64,000 nucleotides of DNA from Geodermatophilus sabuli. GTDB lineage: Bacteria > Actinomycetota > Actinomycetes > Mycobacteriales > Geodermatophilaceae. The stretch covers positions 279,305 to 343,304 of the forward strand of contig NZ_OBDO01000003.1 in the NCBI RefSeq assembly GCF_900215145.1. Reading direction: 5' to 3'. Made by a program: the position numbers and the translations under genes. Under the pieces are notes generated by a model, which made no database searches, was not told the origin of the DNA, and saw only the letters and a list, made by a program, of their open reading frames with translations. Numbering within the stretch: the first letter of the stretch is position 1; each line of letters starts with the position of its first letter. Below are positions 26,444 through 36,002 of the stretch, piece by piece.

Positions 26444-27513
26444 CGGCCCGACAGCTCGTGGACCAGCTCGACGACGTGGGACAGCACACCGGGGTCGGTG
26501 TCGGGGAGGACGCCGTGCCCCAGGTTGAAGACGTGCCCGCGGGCGGCGCGGCCCTGCTCGACGACCCGGCGCACCTCGCGGTCGACCGTCGCCCGGTCGG
26601 CGAGCAGGACGGCGGGGTCGAGGTTGCCCTGCAGCGAGCGCTGCGGCCCGACCCGGCGCGCCGCCTCGTCCAGGGGCACCCGCCAGTCGACGCCCACGAC
26701 GTCGGCGCCGGCGTCCCCGATGAGTGCGAGCAGCTCCCCGGTGCCGACGCCGAAGTGGATGCGGGGGACGTCCCGGTCCCCCAGCCCGTCGAACACCGCG
26801 CGGGAGTGCGGCAGCACCCGCTCGGCGTAGTCGGCGGCCGACAGCACGCCCGCCCAGGAGTCGAAGAGCTGGACCACCGAGGCCCCGGCGTCGACCTGGG
26901 CGCGGAGGAAGGTGGCCGCGGAGACGGCCAGCCGGTCCAGCAGCCGGGTCCACGCCTGGGGCTCGGCGTACATGAACGCCTTGGTGCGGGCGTGCTCCTT
27001 GGAGGGGCCGCCCTCGATCAGGTAGGTCGCGAGGGTGAACGGGGCGCCGGCGAAGCCGATCAGCGGGGTCGGGCCGAGCTCGGCGACCAGCCGGCGCACC
27101 GCCGTCTCCAGGAACGCCAGCCGCTGGGGCTCCAGCGGCGGCAGCGCGTCGACGTCGGCGACGGTCCGCACCGGCTGGGCCACGACCGGGCCGATGCCGG
27201 GCTTGATCTCGATGTCCACGCCGGAGACGACCAGCGGCAGCACGATGTCCGAGAAGAGGATCGCGGCGTCCACCCCGTGCCGGCGGACCGGCTGCAGGGT
27301 GATCTCGGTGACCAGGTCGGGGTCCTGGCAGGCCTCGAGCATCGCCGTGCCGGCGCGCAGCGCGCGGTACTCCGGCAGCGAGCGGCCGGCCTGCCGCATG
27401 AACCACACCGGGGTCCGGCTCACCGGGAGGCCGCGCGCGGCCCGCACGAGATCGGAGTGGGCCGGGCCGGTGGGGGTGGAGGAGCCGGGATCGGTCGCGC
27501 CAACAGGGGTCAC
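26440..27513 (-). CDS. hemE: Uroporphyrinogen decarboxylase
   Basis: About 357 residues from GTG 27513 (a longer start at 27555 would add 14 residues). The signature [19 protein letters not shown] and [17 protein letters not shown] are present, as is the C-terminal [16 protein letters not shown]. It removes four acetate carboxyls from uroporphyrinogen III to give coproporphyrinogen III in the cytoplasm. First gene of the hemE-hemY-CxxC-hemQ run and divergent from the DUF3000 gene. Confidence 0.95.
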   Translation of the reverse strand: MTPVGATDPGSSTPTGPAHSDLVRAARGLPVSRTPVWFMRQAGRSLPEYRALRAGTAMLEACQDPDLVTEITLQPVRRHGVDAAILFSDIVLPLVVSGVDIEIKPGIGPVVAQPVRTVADVDALPPLEPQRLAFLETAVRRLVAELGPTPLIGFAGAPFTLATYLIEGGPSKEHARTKAFMYAEPQAWTRLLDRLAVSAATFLRAQVDAGASVVQLFDSWAGVLSAADYAERVLPHSRAVFDGLGDRDVPRIHFGVGTGELLALIGDAGADVVGVDWRVPLDEAARRVGPQRSLQGNLDPAVLLADRATVDREVRRVVEQGRAARGHVFNLGHGVLPDTDPGVLSHVVELVHELSGR

Positions 27514-27584
27514 GACCGCCGATCCTCCCAGAACCGTGCGGCGCGTCGGGCGCACGGTGCCGGTCCGCGCCCTACCCTGCGAGC

Positions 27585-28223
27585 GTGGAGCCTTCCAGCC
27601 TGGCCGGTGCCGGGCACGGCGCCGGCGACCGGACCGGCGACGTCCCCCCGGAGTTCCGGGCTGCTCTGGAGGCGATGGCCCGCGTGACCGCCCGGCCGGA
27701 GATCACCCTCGAACAGATCCCCGCCCCGCAGCGGCTGGCGCCCCACGCGTACGCGATCGGCGCGCTGGTCACCGAGCCCGACGGCGACGAGGAGGTCGAG
27801 GTCGCCAGCGGCCGGTTCATCGTGCTGCACGACCCGGCCGGGCACGAGGCGTGGGCCGGCACCACCCGCTGCGTCGGCTACCTCTCGGCGGCCACCGACG
27901 AGCACATGGTCGACGACGCGATGTTCTCCGAGGTCGCGTGGAGCTGGCTCACCGACGCCCTCGCCGAGGCCGGCGCCACCCACCACGCCGTCGGCGGCAC
28001 GGTCACCCGCACCGCCTCGACCCGCTTCGGCGAGCTGGCCGGGCCCGAGCACTCCGTGGACGTCGAGATCCGCGCCTCCTGGACGGCGGAGGACGGCGCC
28101 CTGGACCGGCACCTGCTGGCCTGGCTCGAGGTCCTGGGCACCGCGGCGGGGCTGCCGCCGCCCGGCGTCCGGCTGCTGGGCCCTTCTGGTCCCTCCGACC
28201 CCTCCGGCGGCGGGACTCTCTAA
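27585..28223 (+). CDS. DUF3000 family protein
   Basis: 212 residues from GTG 27585. The conserved actinobacterial DUF3000 core is seen as [36 protein letters not shown] and [16 protein letters not shown], followed by [14 protein letters not shown]. Its function is unknown. It is nearly always found divergent from hemE and upstream of RNase D in actinobacteria (Rv2680 in M. tuberculosis), as here. The C-terminus is Pro/Ser-rich. Confidence 0.88.
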   Translation: MEPSSLAGAGHGAGDRTGDVPPEFRAALEAMARVTARPEITLEQIPAPQRLAPHAYAIGALVTEPDGDEEVEVASGRFIVLHDPAGHEAWAGTTRCVGYLSAATDEHMVDDAMFSEVAWSWLTDALAEAGATHHAVGGTVTRTASTRFGELAGPEHSVDVEIRASWTAEDGALDRHLLAWLEVLGTAAGLPPPGVRLLGPSGPSDPSGGGTL

Positions 28224-28354
28224 CATCGGTGTCCCGAGGGGCGTCCGACGTCCCCTCGCCGGCTGCCCTCCCCGGCCCCTGCGGTCCCGTTCCGCGGAGC
28301 TGCGCGCTGCCGGTCTGCACACGCTGACGACACGGGCGAGAAGGTGGACGAGCG

Positions 28355-29596
28355 CTGAGCACCGAGCCCAACCCGACCCCGGACGAGGAGCAGACCGCTC
28401 CCCCGGCGGTCCCGCTGCTCGCTCCGCGCGACGGCCTGCCCCCGGTCATCGAGACCTCCACCGCGCTGGTGGACTACGCCGACGCCCTGCGGGCCGGCAC
28501 CGGGCCGGTGGCCGTGGACGCCGAGCGCGCTTCCGGCTACCGCTACGGCCAGCGGGCCTACCTGGTCCAGCTGCGCCGCGCGGGCGCCGGCACCGGTCTC
28601 GTCGACCCGGTCCCCCTGCCCGACCTGTCGGTGGTCCAGGAGGCGATCGCCGACGCCGAGTGGGTGCTGCACGCCGCCAACCAGGACCTCCCCTGCCTGG
28701 CCGAGATCGGCCTGGTGCCGAGGCGGGTCTTCGACACCGAGCTGGCCGCGCGGCTGGCCGGCCTGCCGCGGGTGGGCCTGGGCGCCGTCGTGGAGTCGCT
28801 GCTCGGGTTCTCGCTGCAGAAGGGGCACTCCGCCGCCGACTGGAGCACCCGGCCGCTGCCCGAGGAGTGGCTGGTCTACGCCGCCCTCGACGTCGAGGTG
28901 CTGGTGGACCTCCGTGACGCGCTGGCCAGGATCCTCGAGGAGCAGGGCAAGACCGAGTGGGCGCGGCAGGAGTTCGAGGCGATCCTCGCTGCTGGCCCGC
29001 CGGCGCCCAAGGCAGACCCGTGGCGGCGCACGTCCGGCGTCCACGGTCTGCGCAACCGGCGGCAACTGGGCATGCTGCGCTCGCTGTGGCAGGCCCGCGA
29101 CGACCTGGCCCGCCGCCGCGACGTCGCCCCGGGGCGGGTGCTGCCCGACGCCGCGATGGTCTCCGCCGTCCAGGCCGACCCACGGTCGGAGGCGGCGCTG
29201 CTGGAGCTCCCGGTGTTCCGCGGTCGCGCCAACCGCAAGCTGGTCGGCACCTGGTTCGGTGCGCTGGTCCGCGGGCGGGAGCTGCCGGACGCCGAGCTCC
29301 CGCTGCACAGCAAGCCGGGCGACGGGCCGCCGCCGGTGAGCCGCTGGGCTGACCGCGACCCGGCGGCCGCCACCCGCCTGCAGGTCGCCCGCGCCGGGCT
29401 GTCCGAGCTCTCGGAGAAGCACAGCGTGCCGGTGGAGAACCTGCTCTCCCCCGACCTCGTCCGGCGGCTCACGTGGACCCCTCCGGAGCTCCGGGACGCC
29501 GAGTCGGTCGCCGCCGTCCTGCGCGCCGGCGGTGCCCGCGAGTGGCAGGTCGAGCTCACCCGCGACCTGCTCACCGACGCCGTCACCCGCGCCTGA
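28355..29596 (+). CDS. rnd: Ribonuclease D-like 3'-5' exonuclease with HRDC domain
   Basis: 413 residues if translation begins at CTG 28355 (LSTEPNPTPDEE), which sits 7 bases after AAGGTGG; no ATG or GTG occurs earlier in the open frame, and GTG 28469 would cut off 38 residues. The DEDD exonuclease domain shows VAVDAERASGYRYGQRAYLV and LHAANQDLPCLAEIG, with VYAALDVEVLVDLRDAL completing the metal-binding set. The HRDC domain follows (RRQLGMLRSLWQARDDLARR and PVFRGRANRKLV). It trims RNA 3' ends, including tRNA precursors. Confidence 0.9.
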   Translation: MSTEPNPTPDEEQTAPPAVPLLAPRDGLPPVIETSTALVDYADALRAGTGPVAVDAERASGYRYGQRAYLVQLRRAGAGTGLVDPVPLPDLSVVQEAIADAEWVLHAANQDLPCLAEIGLVPRRVFDTELAARLAGLPRVGLGAVVESLLGFSLQKGHSAADWSTRPLPEEWLVYAALDVEVLVDLRDALARILEEQGKTEWARQEFEAILAAGPPAPKADPWRRTSGVHGLRNRRQLGMLRSLWQARDDLARRRDVAPGRVLPDAAMVSAVQADPRSEAALLELPVFRGRANRKLVGTWFGALVRGRELPDAELPLHSKPGDGPPPVSRWADRDPAAATRLQVARAGLSELSEKHSVPVENLLSPDLVRRLTWTPPELRDAESVAAVLRAGGAREWQVELTRDLLTDAVTRA

Positions 29597-29620
29597 CCGA
29601 GGCGCCCGCCGTCCGCGGTA

Positions 29621-29636
29621 TGGGAAGCGATTCCCA
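29621..29636. repeat. Short inverted repeat after rnd
   Basis: TGGGAAGCGATTCCCA, 6-bp arms around GCGA, 24 bp after the rnd stop. It could be a weak terminator or an operator of the fadA-fadB promoter region. Nothing decides between these. Confidence 0.35.
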
Positions 29637-29701
29637 CGTCCGGGGCCACCCGACGGGGGGATCGCTCCCTGAACCTCACGGGGCGGCGCTCGCCCGCGGC
29701 T

Positions 29702-29717
29702 GTTACCGACCGGTAAC
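29702..29717. promoter_or_regulatory. Candidate operator of fadA-fadB
   Basis: GTTACCG-AC-CGGTAAC is a perfect 7-bp inverted repeat, 54 bp upstream of the thiolase GTG. TetR-type repressors of fatty acid degradation bind palindromes of this shape in actinobacteria, typically over fad promoters. The assignment is by position and symmetry only. Confidence 0.5.
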
Positions 29718-29770
29718 TTGTTCGGTGCCGCGCCCCGACCGGGCCGGTTCCGAACTGCTGCGGAGGTCCT

Positions 29771-31009
29771 GTGTCATCTCGAGAGCGGCGGCCACGCTCG
29801 CTGCGTGAGGTCGTCTTCGTCGACGGCGTCCGCACCCCCTTCGGCAAGGCCGGCCCGAAGGGCGTCTACGCCGAGACGCGCGCCGACGACCTGGTCGTGC
29901 GCTGCATCCGCGAGCTGCTGCGGCGCAACCCGTCGCTGCCGCCGGAGCGGGTCGACGAGGTCGCCATCGCCGCCACCACCCAGAACGGCGACCAGGGGCT
30001 GACGATCGGCCGCACCGCCGCGCTGCTGGCCGGGCTGCCGACGAGCGTCCCCGGATACGCCGTCGACCGCATGTGCGCCGGCGCGATGACCGCGGTGACC
30101 ACCACCGCGAGCGGCATCGCCTTCGGCGCCTACGACGTCGCCATCGCCGGCGGGGTGGAGCACATGGGTCACCACCCGATGGGCGAGGGCGCCGACCCCA
30201 ACCCGCGGTTCTCCAGCGAGAAGCTCGTCGACGGCTCCGCCCTCGTCATGGGGTCGACCGCCGAGAACCTGCACGACCGCTTCCCGCACCTGACCAAGGA
30301 GCGCGCCGACGTGTTCGCCCTGGCCAGCCAGCAGAAGTACGCCAAGGCGGTCGCCAACGGTCAGATCGGCCCGGAGCTGGTCCCGGTCGCCATCCGCTCG
30401 GCCGAGGCCGGCTGGGGGCTGGCCACCGTCGACGAGCCGCCGCGACCGAACACCACCCTCGACGGCCTGGCGACGCTCAAGACGCCGTTCCGCCCGCACG
30501 GCCACGTGACGGCCGGCAACGCGGCGGGCCTCAACGATGGCGCCACCGGCTGCCTGCTGGCCGCCGAGGAGGTGGCCGAGGAACTCGGGCTCCCCGTCGG
30601 CATGCGGCTGGTCGGCTACGGCTTCGCCGGCGTCGAGCCCGAGGTGATGGGCGTCGGCCCGGTGCCGTCGACGGTGAAGGCGCTGGAGCGCACCGGCCTG
30701 TCGATCGACGACATCGGCCTGTTCGAGCTCAACGAGGCCTTCGCCGTCCAGGTCCTGGCGTTCCTGGACCACTTCGGCATCGCCGACGACGACGAGCGGG
30801 TCAACCCGTGGGGCGGCGCGATCGCCGTCGGCCACCCGCTGGCCTCCTCCGGCGTGCGGCTGATGACCCAGCTGACCCGCCAGTTCGCCGAGCGGCCCGA
30901 CGTCCGCTACGGCCTCACCGCCATGTGCATCGGTCTGGGCATGGGCGGCACCGTGATCTGGGAGAACCCGAACTGGTCGGGGGCACGCACCGAGGAGGCA
31001 TCGGCATGA
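29771..31009 (+). CDS. fadA: Acetyl-CoA acyltransferase (beta-oxidation thiolase)
   Basis: 412 residues from GTG 29771 (CGGAGGT upstream). Catalytic residues are Cys102 in DRMCAGAMTAV, His355 in AIAVGHPLASSG and Cys386 in AMCIGLGMGG. It cleaves 3-ketoacyl-CoA to acetyl-CoA and a shortened acyl-CoA. It overlaps the fadB start by ATGA, the usual arrangement of the two soluble subunits of the trifunctional beta-oxidation complex. RNase D upstream and this pair follow the Streptomyces gene order. Confidence 0.94.
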   Translation: MSSRERRPRSLREVVFVDGVRTPFGKAGPKGVYAETRADDLVVRCIRELLRRNPSLPPERVDEVAIAATTQNGDQGLTIGRTAALLAGLPTSVPGYAVDRMCAGAMTAVTTTASGIAFGAYDVAIAGGVEHMGHHPMGEGADPNPRFSSEKLVDGSALVMGSTAENLHDRFPHLTKERADVFALASQQKYAKAVANGQIGPELVPVAIRSAEAGWGLATVDEPPRPNTTLDGLATLKTPFRPHGHVTAGNAAGLNDGATGCLLAAEEVAEELGLPVGMRLVGYGFAGVEPEVMGVGPVPSTVKALERTGLSIDDIGLFELNEAFAVQVLAFLDHFGIADDDERVNPWGGAIAVGHPLASSGVRLMTQLTRQFAERPDVRYGLTAMCIGLGMGGTVIWENPNWSGARTEEASA

Positions 31010-33090
31010 GCGCCGGATTCGAGGACGAGGTCGTCACCCGGGCGCTGGTCCGGTACCTCACGGTGCCCGGCATCGCGGGCGAGTTCGCGCTGATCACGCT
31101 GGACAACGGGCACGACCACACCCGCCCGTCCACGTTCGGCCCCGCGGGGTTGGCGTCCCTGGACACCGCCCTGGACGAGATCGCGGCCCGCTCCCCCGCG
31201 CCGGCGGCGATCGCCGTCACCGGCAAGCCGTTCGTGTTCGCCGTCGGCGCCGACCTGTCCGGCGTCCCGTCGATCACCTCCGCGACCGACGCGCGGCAGA
31301 TCGCCGAGACGGGGCACCGGGTGTTCCGCCGGCTCAAGGACTCCCCGGTCCCGACGTTCGCCTTCGTCAACGGCGTCGCGCTCGGCGGCGGCCTGGAGCT
31401 GGCGCTGCACTGCCACCACCGGACCATCGCCACCACGGCCGCGGTCGCCTTCCCCGAGGTCTTCCTCGGCCTGGTGCCCGGCTGGGGCGGCACGCAGCTG
31501 CTGCCGAACCTGGTGGGCATCGACGCGGCCGTCACGGTGATCGTCGAGAACGCCCTGGCGCAGAACAAGGTGACCTCCGCGTCCCGGGCGGCGAGGACGG
31601 GCATCGCCGACGCCCTGTTCGAGCCGGCCGACTTCCTCGAGCGCTCGCTGGAGTGGGCGGCCGGGGTCCTCACCGGGGACGTCGCCGTGACCCGCCCCGA
31701 GGTCGACCGCGGCGCGTGGGACGACGCCATCGCCCGGGCCCGCGCCGTCGTCGCCGGCCGCACCCGCAACGCCTCCCCCGGCGCGCTGCGCGCTGTGGAG
31801 CTGCTCGACCTCGCCCGGAACGGGGTCGGCGAGGAGGCGTTCTCCGCCGGCACCGCCGCGGAGGACGACGCCCTGACCGACCTGCTGATGAGCGACGAGC
31901 TGCGGGCGAGCCTCTACTCCTTCGACCTGGTCAACAAGCGGGCCAAGCGGCCGGCCGGCGCCCCGGACCGGAAGCTGGCCCGGAAGGTCACCAAGGTCGG
32001 CGTCGTGGGCGCGGGGCTCATGGCCTCGCAGCTCGCGCTGCTGCTCGTCCGTCGGCTGGAGGTGCCCGTCGTCCTCACCGACGTCGACCAGGCCCGCGTC
32101 GACAAGGGCGTCGGCTACGTCCACGGTGAGCTGGACGAGCTGGCCGCCCGCGGCCGGCTCTCCCCCGACGCGCTCAACCGGCTGCGCGGGCTGGTGACCG
32201 GATCGCTGTCCACGGACGTCTTCGTCGACGCCGACCTCGTCATCGAGGCGGTGTTCGAGGAGCTCTCGGTCAAGCAGCAGGTCTTCGCCGAGGTCGAGGC
32301 CGTCGTCTCGGCGGAGTGCGTGCTGGCCACCAACACCTCGGCGCTCTCGGTCACCGCGATGGCCGCGAAGCTCGAGCACCCGGAGCGGGTCGTCGGGCTG
32401 CACTTCTTCAACCCGGTGGCGGTGCTGCCGCTGCTGGAGGTGGTGCGCGCCGAACAGACCGACGACGCCACGCTGGCCACCGCCTTCGCCGTCGGCACGG
32501 CGCTGCGGAAGTCCTGCGTGCTCGTCGCGGACGCCCCGGCGTTCGTCGTCAACCGGCTGTTGACCCGATTCCTCGGCGTGGTCACCGCGGCCGTGGACGC
32601 CGGTACCCCGGTCGCGGTCGCCGAGCGGGCGCTGGAGCCGCTGGGCCTCCCCATGACGCCGTTCGAGCTGCTCTCGCTGGTCGGTCCGCCGGTCGCCCTG
32701 CACGTTGCCGAGCGGATGCACGAGGCGTTCCCCGACCGCTTCGTCGTCGGTGAGGGTCTGCGGCGGATGGTCGAGCTGGGCAAGGCGTCGGTGTTCTCCG
32801 AACCCGGCGTGGTCGACTCCGACCTCGCCGGCATCGACGCCGGGGACTCGCCGCTGACCGAGGAGCAACTGCGGGCCGACGCCGAGCAGGCCCTGGCCGA
32901 GGAGATCGGGCTGATGCTCGACGAGGGGGTCGTCCAGGCGGTGCAGGACATCGACCTGTGCATGGTCCTGGGCGCCGGGTGGCCGTTCTGGCTGGGCGGG
33001 ATCTCCGCGTACCTCGACCGCGCCGGCGTCTCCGAGGCGGTCACCGGGAGGCGGTTCCTGCCCCGCGGGGTGGCCTCCCTCCCCGCCTGA
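31006..33090 (+). CDS. fadB: Enoyl-CoA hydratase/3-hydroxyacyl-CoA dehydrogenase
   Basis: 694 residues. Crotonase domain at about 30-260 with VNGVALGGGLELALHCHH and FPEVFLGLVPGWGGTQLL (catalytic Glu region); NAD-binding dehydrogenase domain from about 325 with VGVVGAGLMASQLALLLV; then dehydrogenase C-terminal domains containing VVGLHFFNPV and PAFVVNRLLTRFL. It hydrates and oxidises enoyl-CoA for the thiolase encoded just upstream. The NAD-binding turn is GAGLMAS instead of the usual GAGxMGx, a mild deviation. The ATG overlaps the fadA stop. Confidence 0.93.
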   Translation: MSAGFEDEVVTRALVRYLTVPGIAGEFALITLDNGHDHTRPSTFGPAGLASLDTALDEIAARSPAPAAIAVTGKPFVFAVGADLSGVPSITSATDARQIAETGHRVFRRLKDSPVPTFAFVNGVALGGGLELALHCHHRTIATTAAVAFPEVFLGLVPGWGGTQLLPNLVGIDAAVTVIVENALAQNKVTSASRAARTGIADALFEPADFLERSLEWAAGVLTGDVAVTRPEVDRGAWDDAIARARAVVAGRTRNASPGALRAVELLDLARNGVGEEAFSAGTAAEDDALTDLLMSDELRASLYSFDLVNKRAKRPAGAPDRKLARKVTKVGVVGAGLMASQLALLLVRRLEVPVVLTDVDQARVDKGVGYVHGELDELAARGRLSPDALNRLRGLVTGSLSTDVFVDADLVIEAVFEELSVKQQVFAEVEAVVSAECVLATNTSALSVTAMAAKLEHPERVVGLHFFNPVAVLPLLEVVRAEQTDDATLATAFAVGTALRKSCVLVADAPAFVVNRLLTRFLGVVTAAVDAGTPVAVAERALEPLGLPMTPFELLSLVGPPVALHVAERMHEAFPDRFVVGEGLRRMVELGKASVFSEPGVVDSDLAGIDAGDSPLTEEQLRADAEQALAEEIGLMLDEGVVQAVQDIDLCMVLGAGWPFWLGGISAYLDRAGVSEAVTGRRFLPRGVASLPA

Positions 33091-33147
33091 CGTCGGATTC
33101 CGTGGAAACCGACGCCCAGTGACCGTCGGTTTCCACGGAAAACGACG
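33091..33147. terminator. 24-bp-arm hairpin after fadB
   Basis: Arms at 33091-33114 and 33124-33147 pair with two mismatches around a 9-nt loop; the inner part is TTCCGTGGAAACCGAC against GTCGGTTTCCACGGAA. It begins at the base after the fadB stop codon. Arm length equals that of the msrB/hemQ hairpin, and it is immediately followed by a second hairpin. Confidence 0.75.
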
Positions 33148-33148
33148 G

Positions 33149-33204
33149 TGAGACGGCGAGAGCGCCGCTCCCTCCTGCGAGGGGGCGGCGCTCTCGCCGT
33201 CTCA
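33149..33204. terminator. 26-bp-arm hairpin, second of a tandem pair
   Basis: Arms at 33149-33174 and 33179-33204 pair with one mismatch around CTGC. The stem core is GACGGCGAGAGCGCCGC. It sits between fadB and the damaged DUF77 gene on the opposite strand and probably terminates both. Confidence 0.8.
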
Positions 33205-33224
33205 ACGGAGCTCGGGTCCGGGGA

Positions 33225-33505
33225 TCACCGGAACTCGTGGGTCAGGCTGTCCATGGTGCGGTTCACCGAGGCGACCTTGATGTGGGACAGCCCGCCGGTC
33301 GCGCCGGCCGCCAGCATCGCCTCGTGCGCGGCGCGCAGCGTGGCCCACACCTCGTCGGCCTCGCCCTCCAGCGTCGCCCCGAGGGCGCCGACCTCGTACC
33401 GCAGCCCCGAGGCCTGGATGACGGCCCCGTCCCGAGGCTCGCGCCGAGCGTGCGAGGCGTGGGGAGGACGGGGTCCTTCTACTGGATCTCGGCGATCACG
33501 CTCAC
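33225..33505 (-). pseudogene. DUF77 (thiamine-binding/MTH1187-like) gene broken by a repeat
   Basis: GTG 33505 overlaps the dxs stop by 4 bp and encodes MSVIAEIQ, the family N-terminus, then TAG at 33479-33481. From about 33430 to 33225 the opposite end of the same family is intact in one frame: AVIQASGLRYEVGALGATLE, EADEVWATLRAAHEAMLAAG, then LSHIKVASVN and MDSLTHEFR. Between them is a copy (33423-33481) of the hairpin repeat found at four other places here. About 20 codons have been replaced. Family members (YqgV-like) are about 95 residues and bind thiamine or its relatives. Confidence 0.8.
33423..33481 (-). repeat. Hairpin repeat, copy B (inside DUF77 gene)
   Basis: On the minus strand it begins TAGAAGGACCCCGTCC, contains CTCGCACGCTCG and ends GGGACGGGGCC. 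GCCCCGTCC and GGACGGGG form the outer stem. The same elements, AAGGAC-CC, CGCTCGCACGCTCG and a GC stem, recur in copies A, C and D; copy E has only the outer stem. Confidence 0.65.
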
Positions 33506-35415
33506 GGCGTCTCCTCGACGACCTCCGTCACACGCCCCTCGGCGCGCTCGGCGACCACCGCGGTCCACTCGGCGATCCGTCGGGCGACGTCCTGCTCGGT
33601 GAGGCCGACGTCGGCCAGCACCTGGCCACGGCTGCCGTGCTCCAGGAACTCCTGCGGCAACCCGAGGGTCCGCACCGGTACGTCGCAGGCGCGGTCCTGC
33701 AGCGCCTGGGTCAGCGTGGTGCCGACACCGCCGGCGCGGCCGCCGTCCTCGACGGTGACCACCAGCCGGTGCCCGGCCGCGAGCTCCACCAGCTCCGGCG
33801 CGACCGGCAGCACCCAGCGCGGGTCGACGACGGTGACCTCGATGCCGTGGTCGGCGGCGCGCTCGGCGGCGGACAGGCACATCGGCACCACCGACCCGAC
33901 GGCGACGAGCAGCACCTCCGCCCGGACCCCGCGGCGCAGCACGTCGACCGGGCCGCGCCGCTCCAGCGCCGGGATGTCGACCGGCGGCGCGCCCTTCGGG
34001 AAGCGGACGACGGTCGGCCCGTCGATCACCGCGACCGCCTCGCGCAGCGCCTCGCGCAGGGTCGGCTCGTCGCGCGGCGCCGCCAGCCGCAGGCCGGGGA
34101 CGACCGACAGGATCGACATGTCCCACATGCCGTTGTGCGAGGCGCCGTCGGTGCCGGTCACCCCGGCACGGTCCAGGACGACGGTCACCGGCTGACGGTG
34201 CAGCGCGACGTCCATCAGCAGTTGGTCGAAGGCGCGGTTGAGGAAGGTCGAGTAGACGGCGACCACCGGGTGCAGGCCGCCCATCGCCAGGCCCGCCGCC
34301 GAGGTGAGCGCGTGCTGCTCGGCGATCCCCACGTCGAAGGTCCGCTCCGGGAACCGCTCGGCGAACGCGGCCAGCCCGGTCGGGTGCAGCATGGCCGCGG
34401 TGATCGCGACGACGTCGGAGCGCTCGGCGCCGATGCGCACCAGCTCGTCGGAGAACGCGGCGGTCCAGTCGCGGGCCACCGCGGCGCTGGCCCCGCTGTC
34501 GGGGTCGAACACGCCGGTGGCGTGCCAGGCGTCGATCTGGTCGGTCTCGGCCGGCGGGTAGCCGAAGCCCTTGGTGGTGACGGCGTGCACGATCACCGGG
34601 CCACCGAAGGAGCGGGCGCGGCGCAGCGCGGACTCCATCACCTCGGTGTCGTGGCCGTCGACCGGGCCGATGTACTTGAGCCCGAGGTCCTCGAACATCC
34701 CCTGCGGCGACAGGACGTCCTTGAGCCCCTTCTTGATCGCGTGCAGCGCGTCGTAGAGCGCCGACCCGAGGACCGGCGCCCGGTGCAGCGCCTGGCGGAC
34801 CTGCAGCAGCGCCTGCTCGTACCCCGGCCGCAACCGCAGGGTGGCCAGCGCGTCGGCGACGCCGCCGATGGTCGGCGAGTATGAGCGGCCGTTGTCGTTG
34901 ACCACGATGACCACCGGCCGGTCGTGGGCGGTGGCGATGTTGTTCAGCGCCTCCCAGGCCATGCCGCCGGTCAGCGCGCCGTCACCGATGACGGCGACGA
35001 CCGGCCGCTTCTCCCCGCGGACGGCGAAGGCCTTGGCCAGCCCGTCGGCGTAGGACAGCGAGGTGGAGGCGTGGCTGTTCTCGACCCAGTCGTGCTCGCT
35101 CTCCGCACGGCTGGGGTAGCCGGACAGGCCGCCGCGCTGGCGCAGCCGCTCGAAGCCCTCCACCCGACCGGTGAGCATCTTGTGCACGTAGCTCTGGTGT
35201 CCGGTGTCGAAGAGGATCGGCTCGTGCGGGGAGTCGAAGACCCGGTGCAGGGCGATGGTGAGCTCGACGGCCCCCAGGTTGGGGCCCAGGTGACCGCCGG
35301 TGCGGGCCACGCTGGTGACGAGGGCGTCGCGGATCTCGGCAGCGAGGGCCGGGAGCTGATCGGCGGGCAGCGCCCTCAGGTCGGCGGGGCTGCGGAGCGA
35401 TCGCAGGAGCGACAC
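33502..35415 (-). CDS. dxs: 1-deoxy-D-xylulose-5-phosphate synthase
   Basis: 637 residues, normal for the family. Thiamine diphosphate-binding motif [20 protein letters not shown] through [27 protein letters not shown] with the catalytic His near the N-terminus; the pyrimidine domain has [21 protein letters not shown] and transketolase C-terminal [12 protein letters not shown]. It condenses pyruvate and glyceraldehyde 3-phosphate, the first step of the MEP isoprenoid pathway. ATG 35415. Followed with a 4-bp overlap by the damaged thiamine-binding-type gene. Confidence 0.97.
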   Translation of the reverse strand: MSLLRSLRSPADLRALPADQLPALAAEIRDALVTSVARTGGHLGPNLGAVELTIALHRVFDSPHEPILFDTGHQSYVHKMLTGRVEGFERLRQRGGLSGYPSRAESEHDWVENSHASTSLSYADGLAKAFAVRGEKRPVVAVIGDGALTGGMAWEALNNIATAHDRPVVIVVNDNGRSYSPTIGGVADALATLRLRPGYEQALLQVRQALHRAPVLGSALYDALHAIKKGLKDVLSPQGMFEDLGLKYIGPVDGHDTEVMESALRRARSFGGPVIVHAVTTKGFGYPPAETDQIDAWHATGVFDPDSGASAAVARDWTAAFSDELVRIGAERSDVVAITAAMLHPTGLAAFAERFPERTFDVGIAEQHALTSAAGLAMGGLHPVVAVYSTFLNRAFDQLLMDVALHRQPVTVVLDRAGVTGTDGASHNGMWDMSILSVVPGLRLAAPRDEPTLREALREAVAVIDGPTVVRFPKGAPPVDIPALERRGPVDVLRRGVRAEVLLVAVGSVVPMCLSAAERAADHGIEVTVVDPRWVLPVAPELVELAAGHRLVVTVEDGGRAGGVGTTLTQALQDRACDVPVRTLGLPQEFLEHGSRGQVLADVGLTEQDVARRIAEWTAVVAERAEGRVTEVVEETP

Positions 35416-35611
35416 GAGTCGGAGGTGTCCTCTCTGACGGCGGCAGGTGCACGGCTCGGCAGCGGCCGCCGATCAACTGTAACCGCGTCCGTCCGGGTCT
35501 TCCGGTCGAGCGCTGGGTTTCACAGTTGGCCCCGGCCCGCTCCCCCGCGCGCCGGGCCGGTCCGTGACAGCGCCCCCACGAGCGCCCCGGTCGGCTCCTG
35601 CGGGGGCCCGC

Positions 35612-35980
35612 TCACAGCCGGGGGACCCAGCGCTCGCCGCGCAGCGCACCACCGACCACCTCGACGCCGCGCGCCGCGGCCGCCAGGCGGGCACCCTCGC
35701 GCTCGTATGCGGTGATCGCCGCCGTCATCGCGTCGGCGGGCAGCTCGTCGGCCAGCTCGACCCGCACCGTCCGCCACCCCGCCCGCGCGGCCTCGAGGCC
35801 GGCCCGCACGTGGTCACGGGCGAAGCGGGCGAGCAGCACCGGGTATCGACGCAGCACCTCGTGGGCGCGGTAGTCCGGCGGGACGAGGTCGAACAGCCAC
35901 GCGACGGCGCTCTGCTCCCAGTCCGGGGAACCGGGCGGGGGCACCGCGTCCGGCCAGCCCGGGGGCAGCGTCGCGTCCAC
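35612..35980 (-). CDS. Uncharacterised 122-residue protein behind a LexA box
   Basis: 122 residues from GTG 35980. Conserved-looking segment WEQSAVAWLFDLVPPDYRAH, then RRYPVLLARFARDHVRAGLE and a mixed alpha/beta end with GVEVVGGALRGERWVPRL. No family recognised, although related actinobacterial hypotheticals share the PPDYR and RRYPVLLARFA pattern in my recollection. A consensus SOS box lies 24-38 bp upstream, so it may be DNA-damage-induced. Soluble, no membrane segment. Confidence 0.7.
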   Translation of the reverse strand: MDATLPPGWPDAVPPPGSPDWEQSAVAWLFDLVPPDYRAHEVLRRYPVLLARFARDHVRAGLEAARAGWRTVRVELADELPADAMTAAITAYEREGARLAAAARGVEVVGGALRGERWVPRL

Positions 35981-36002
35981 CCCACCAGTCTGCCGCACCC
36001 GC

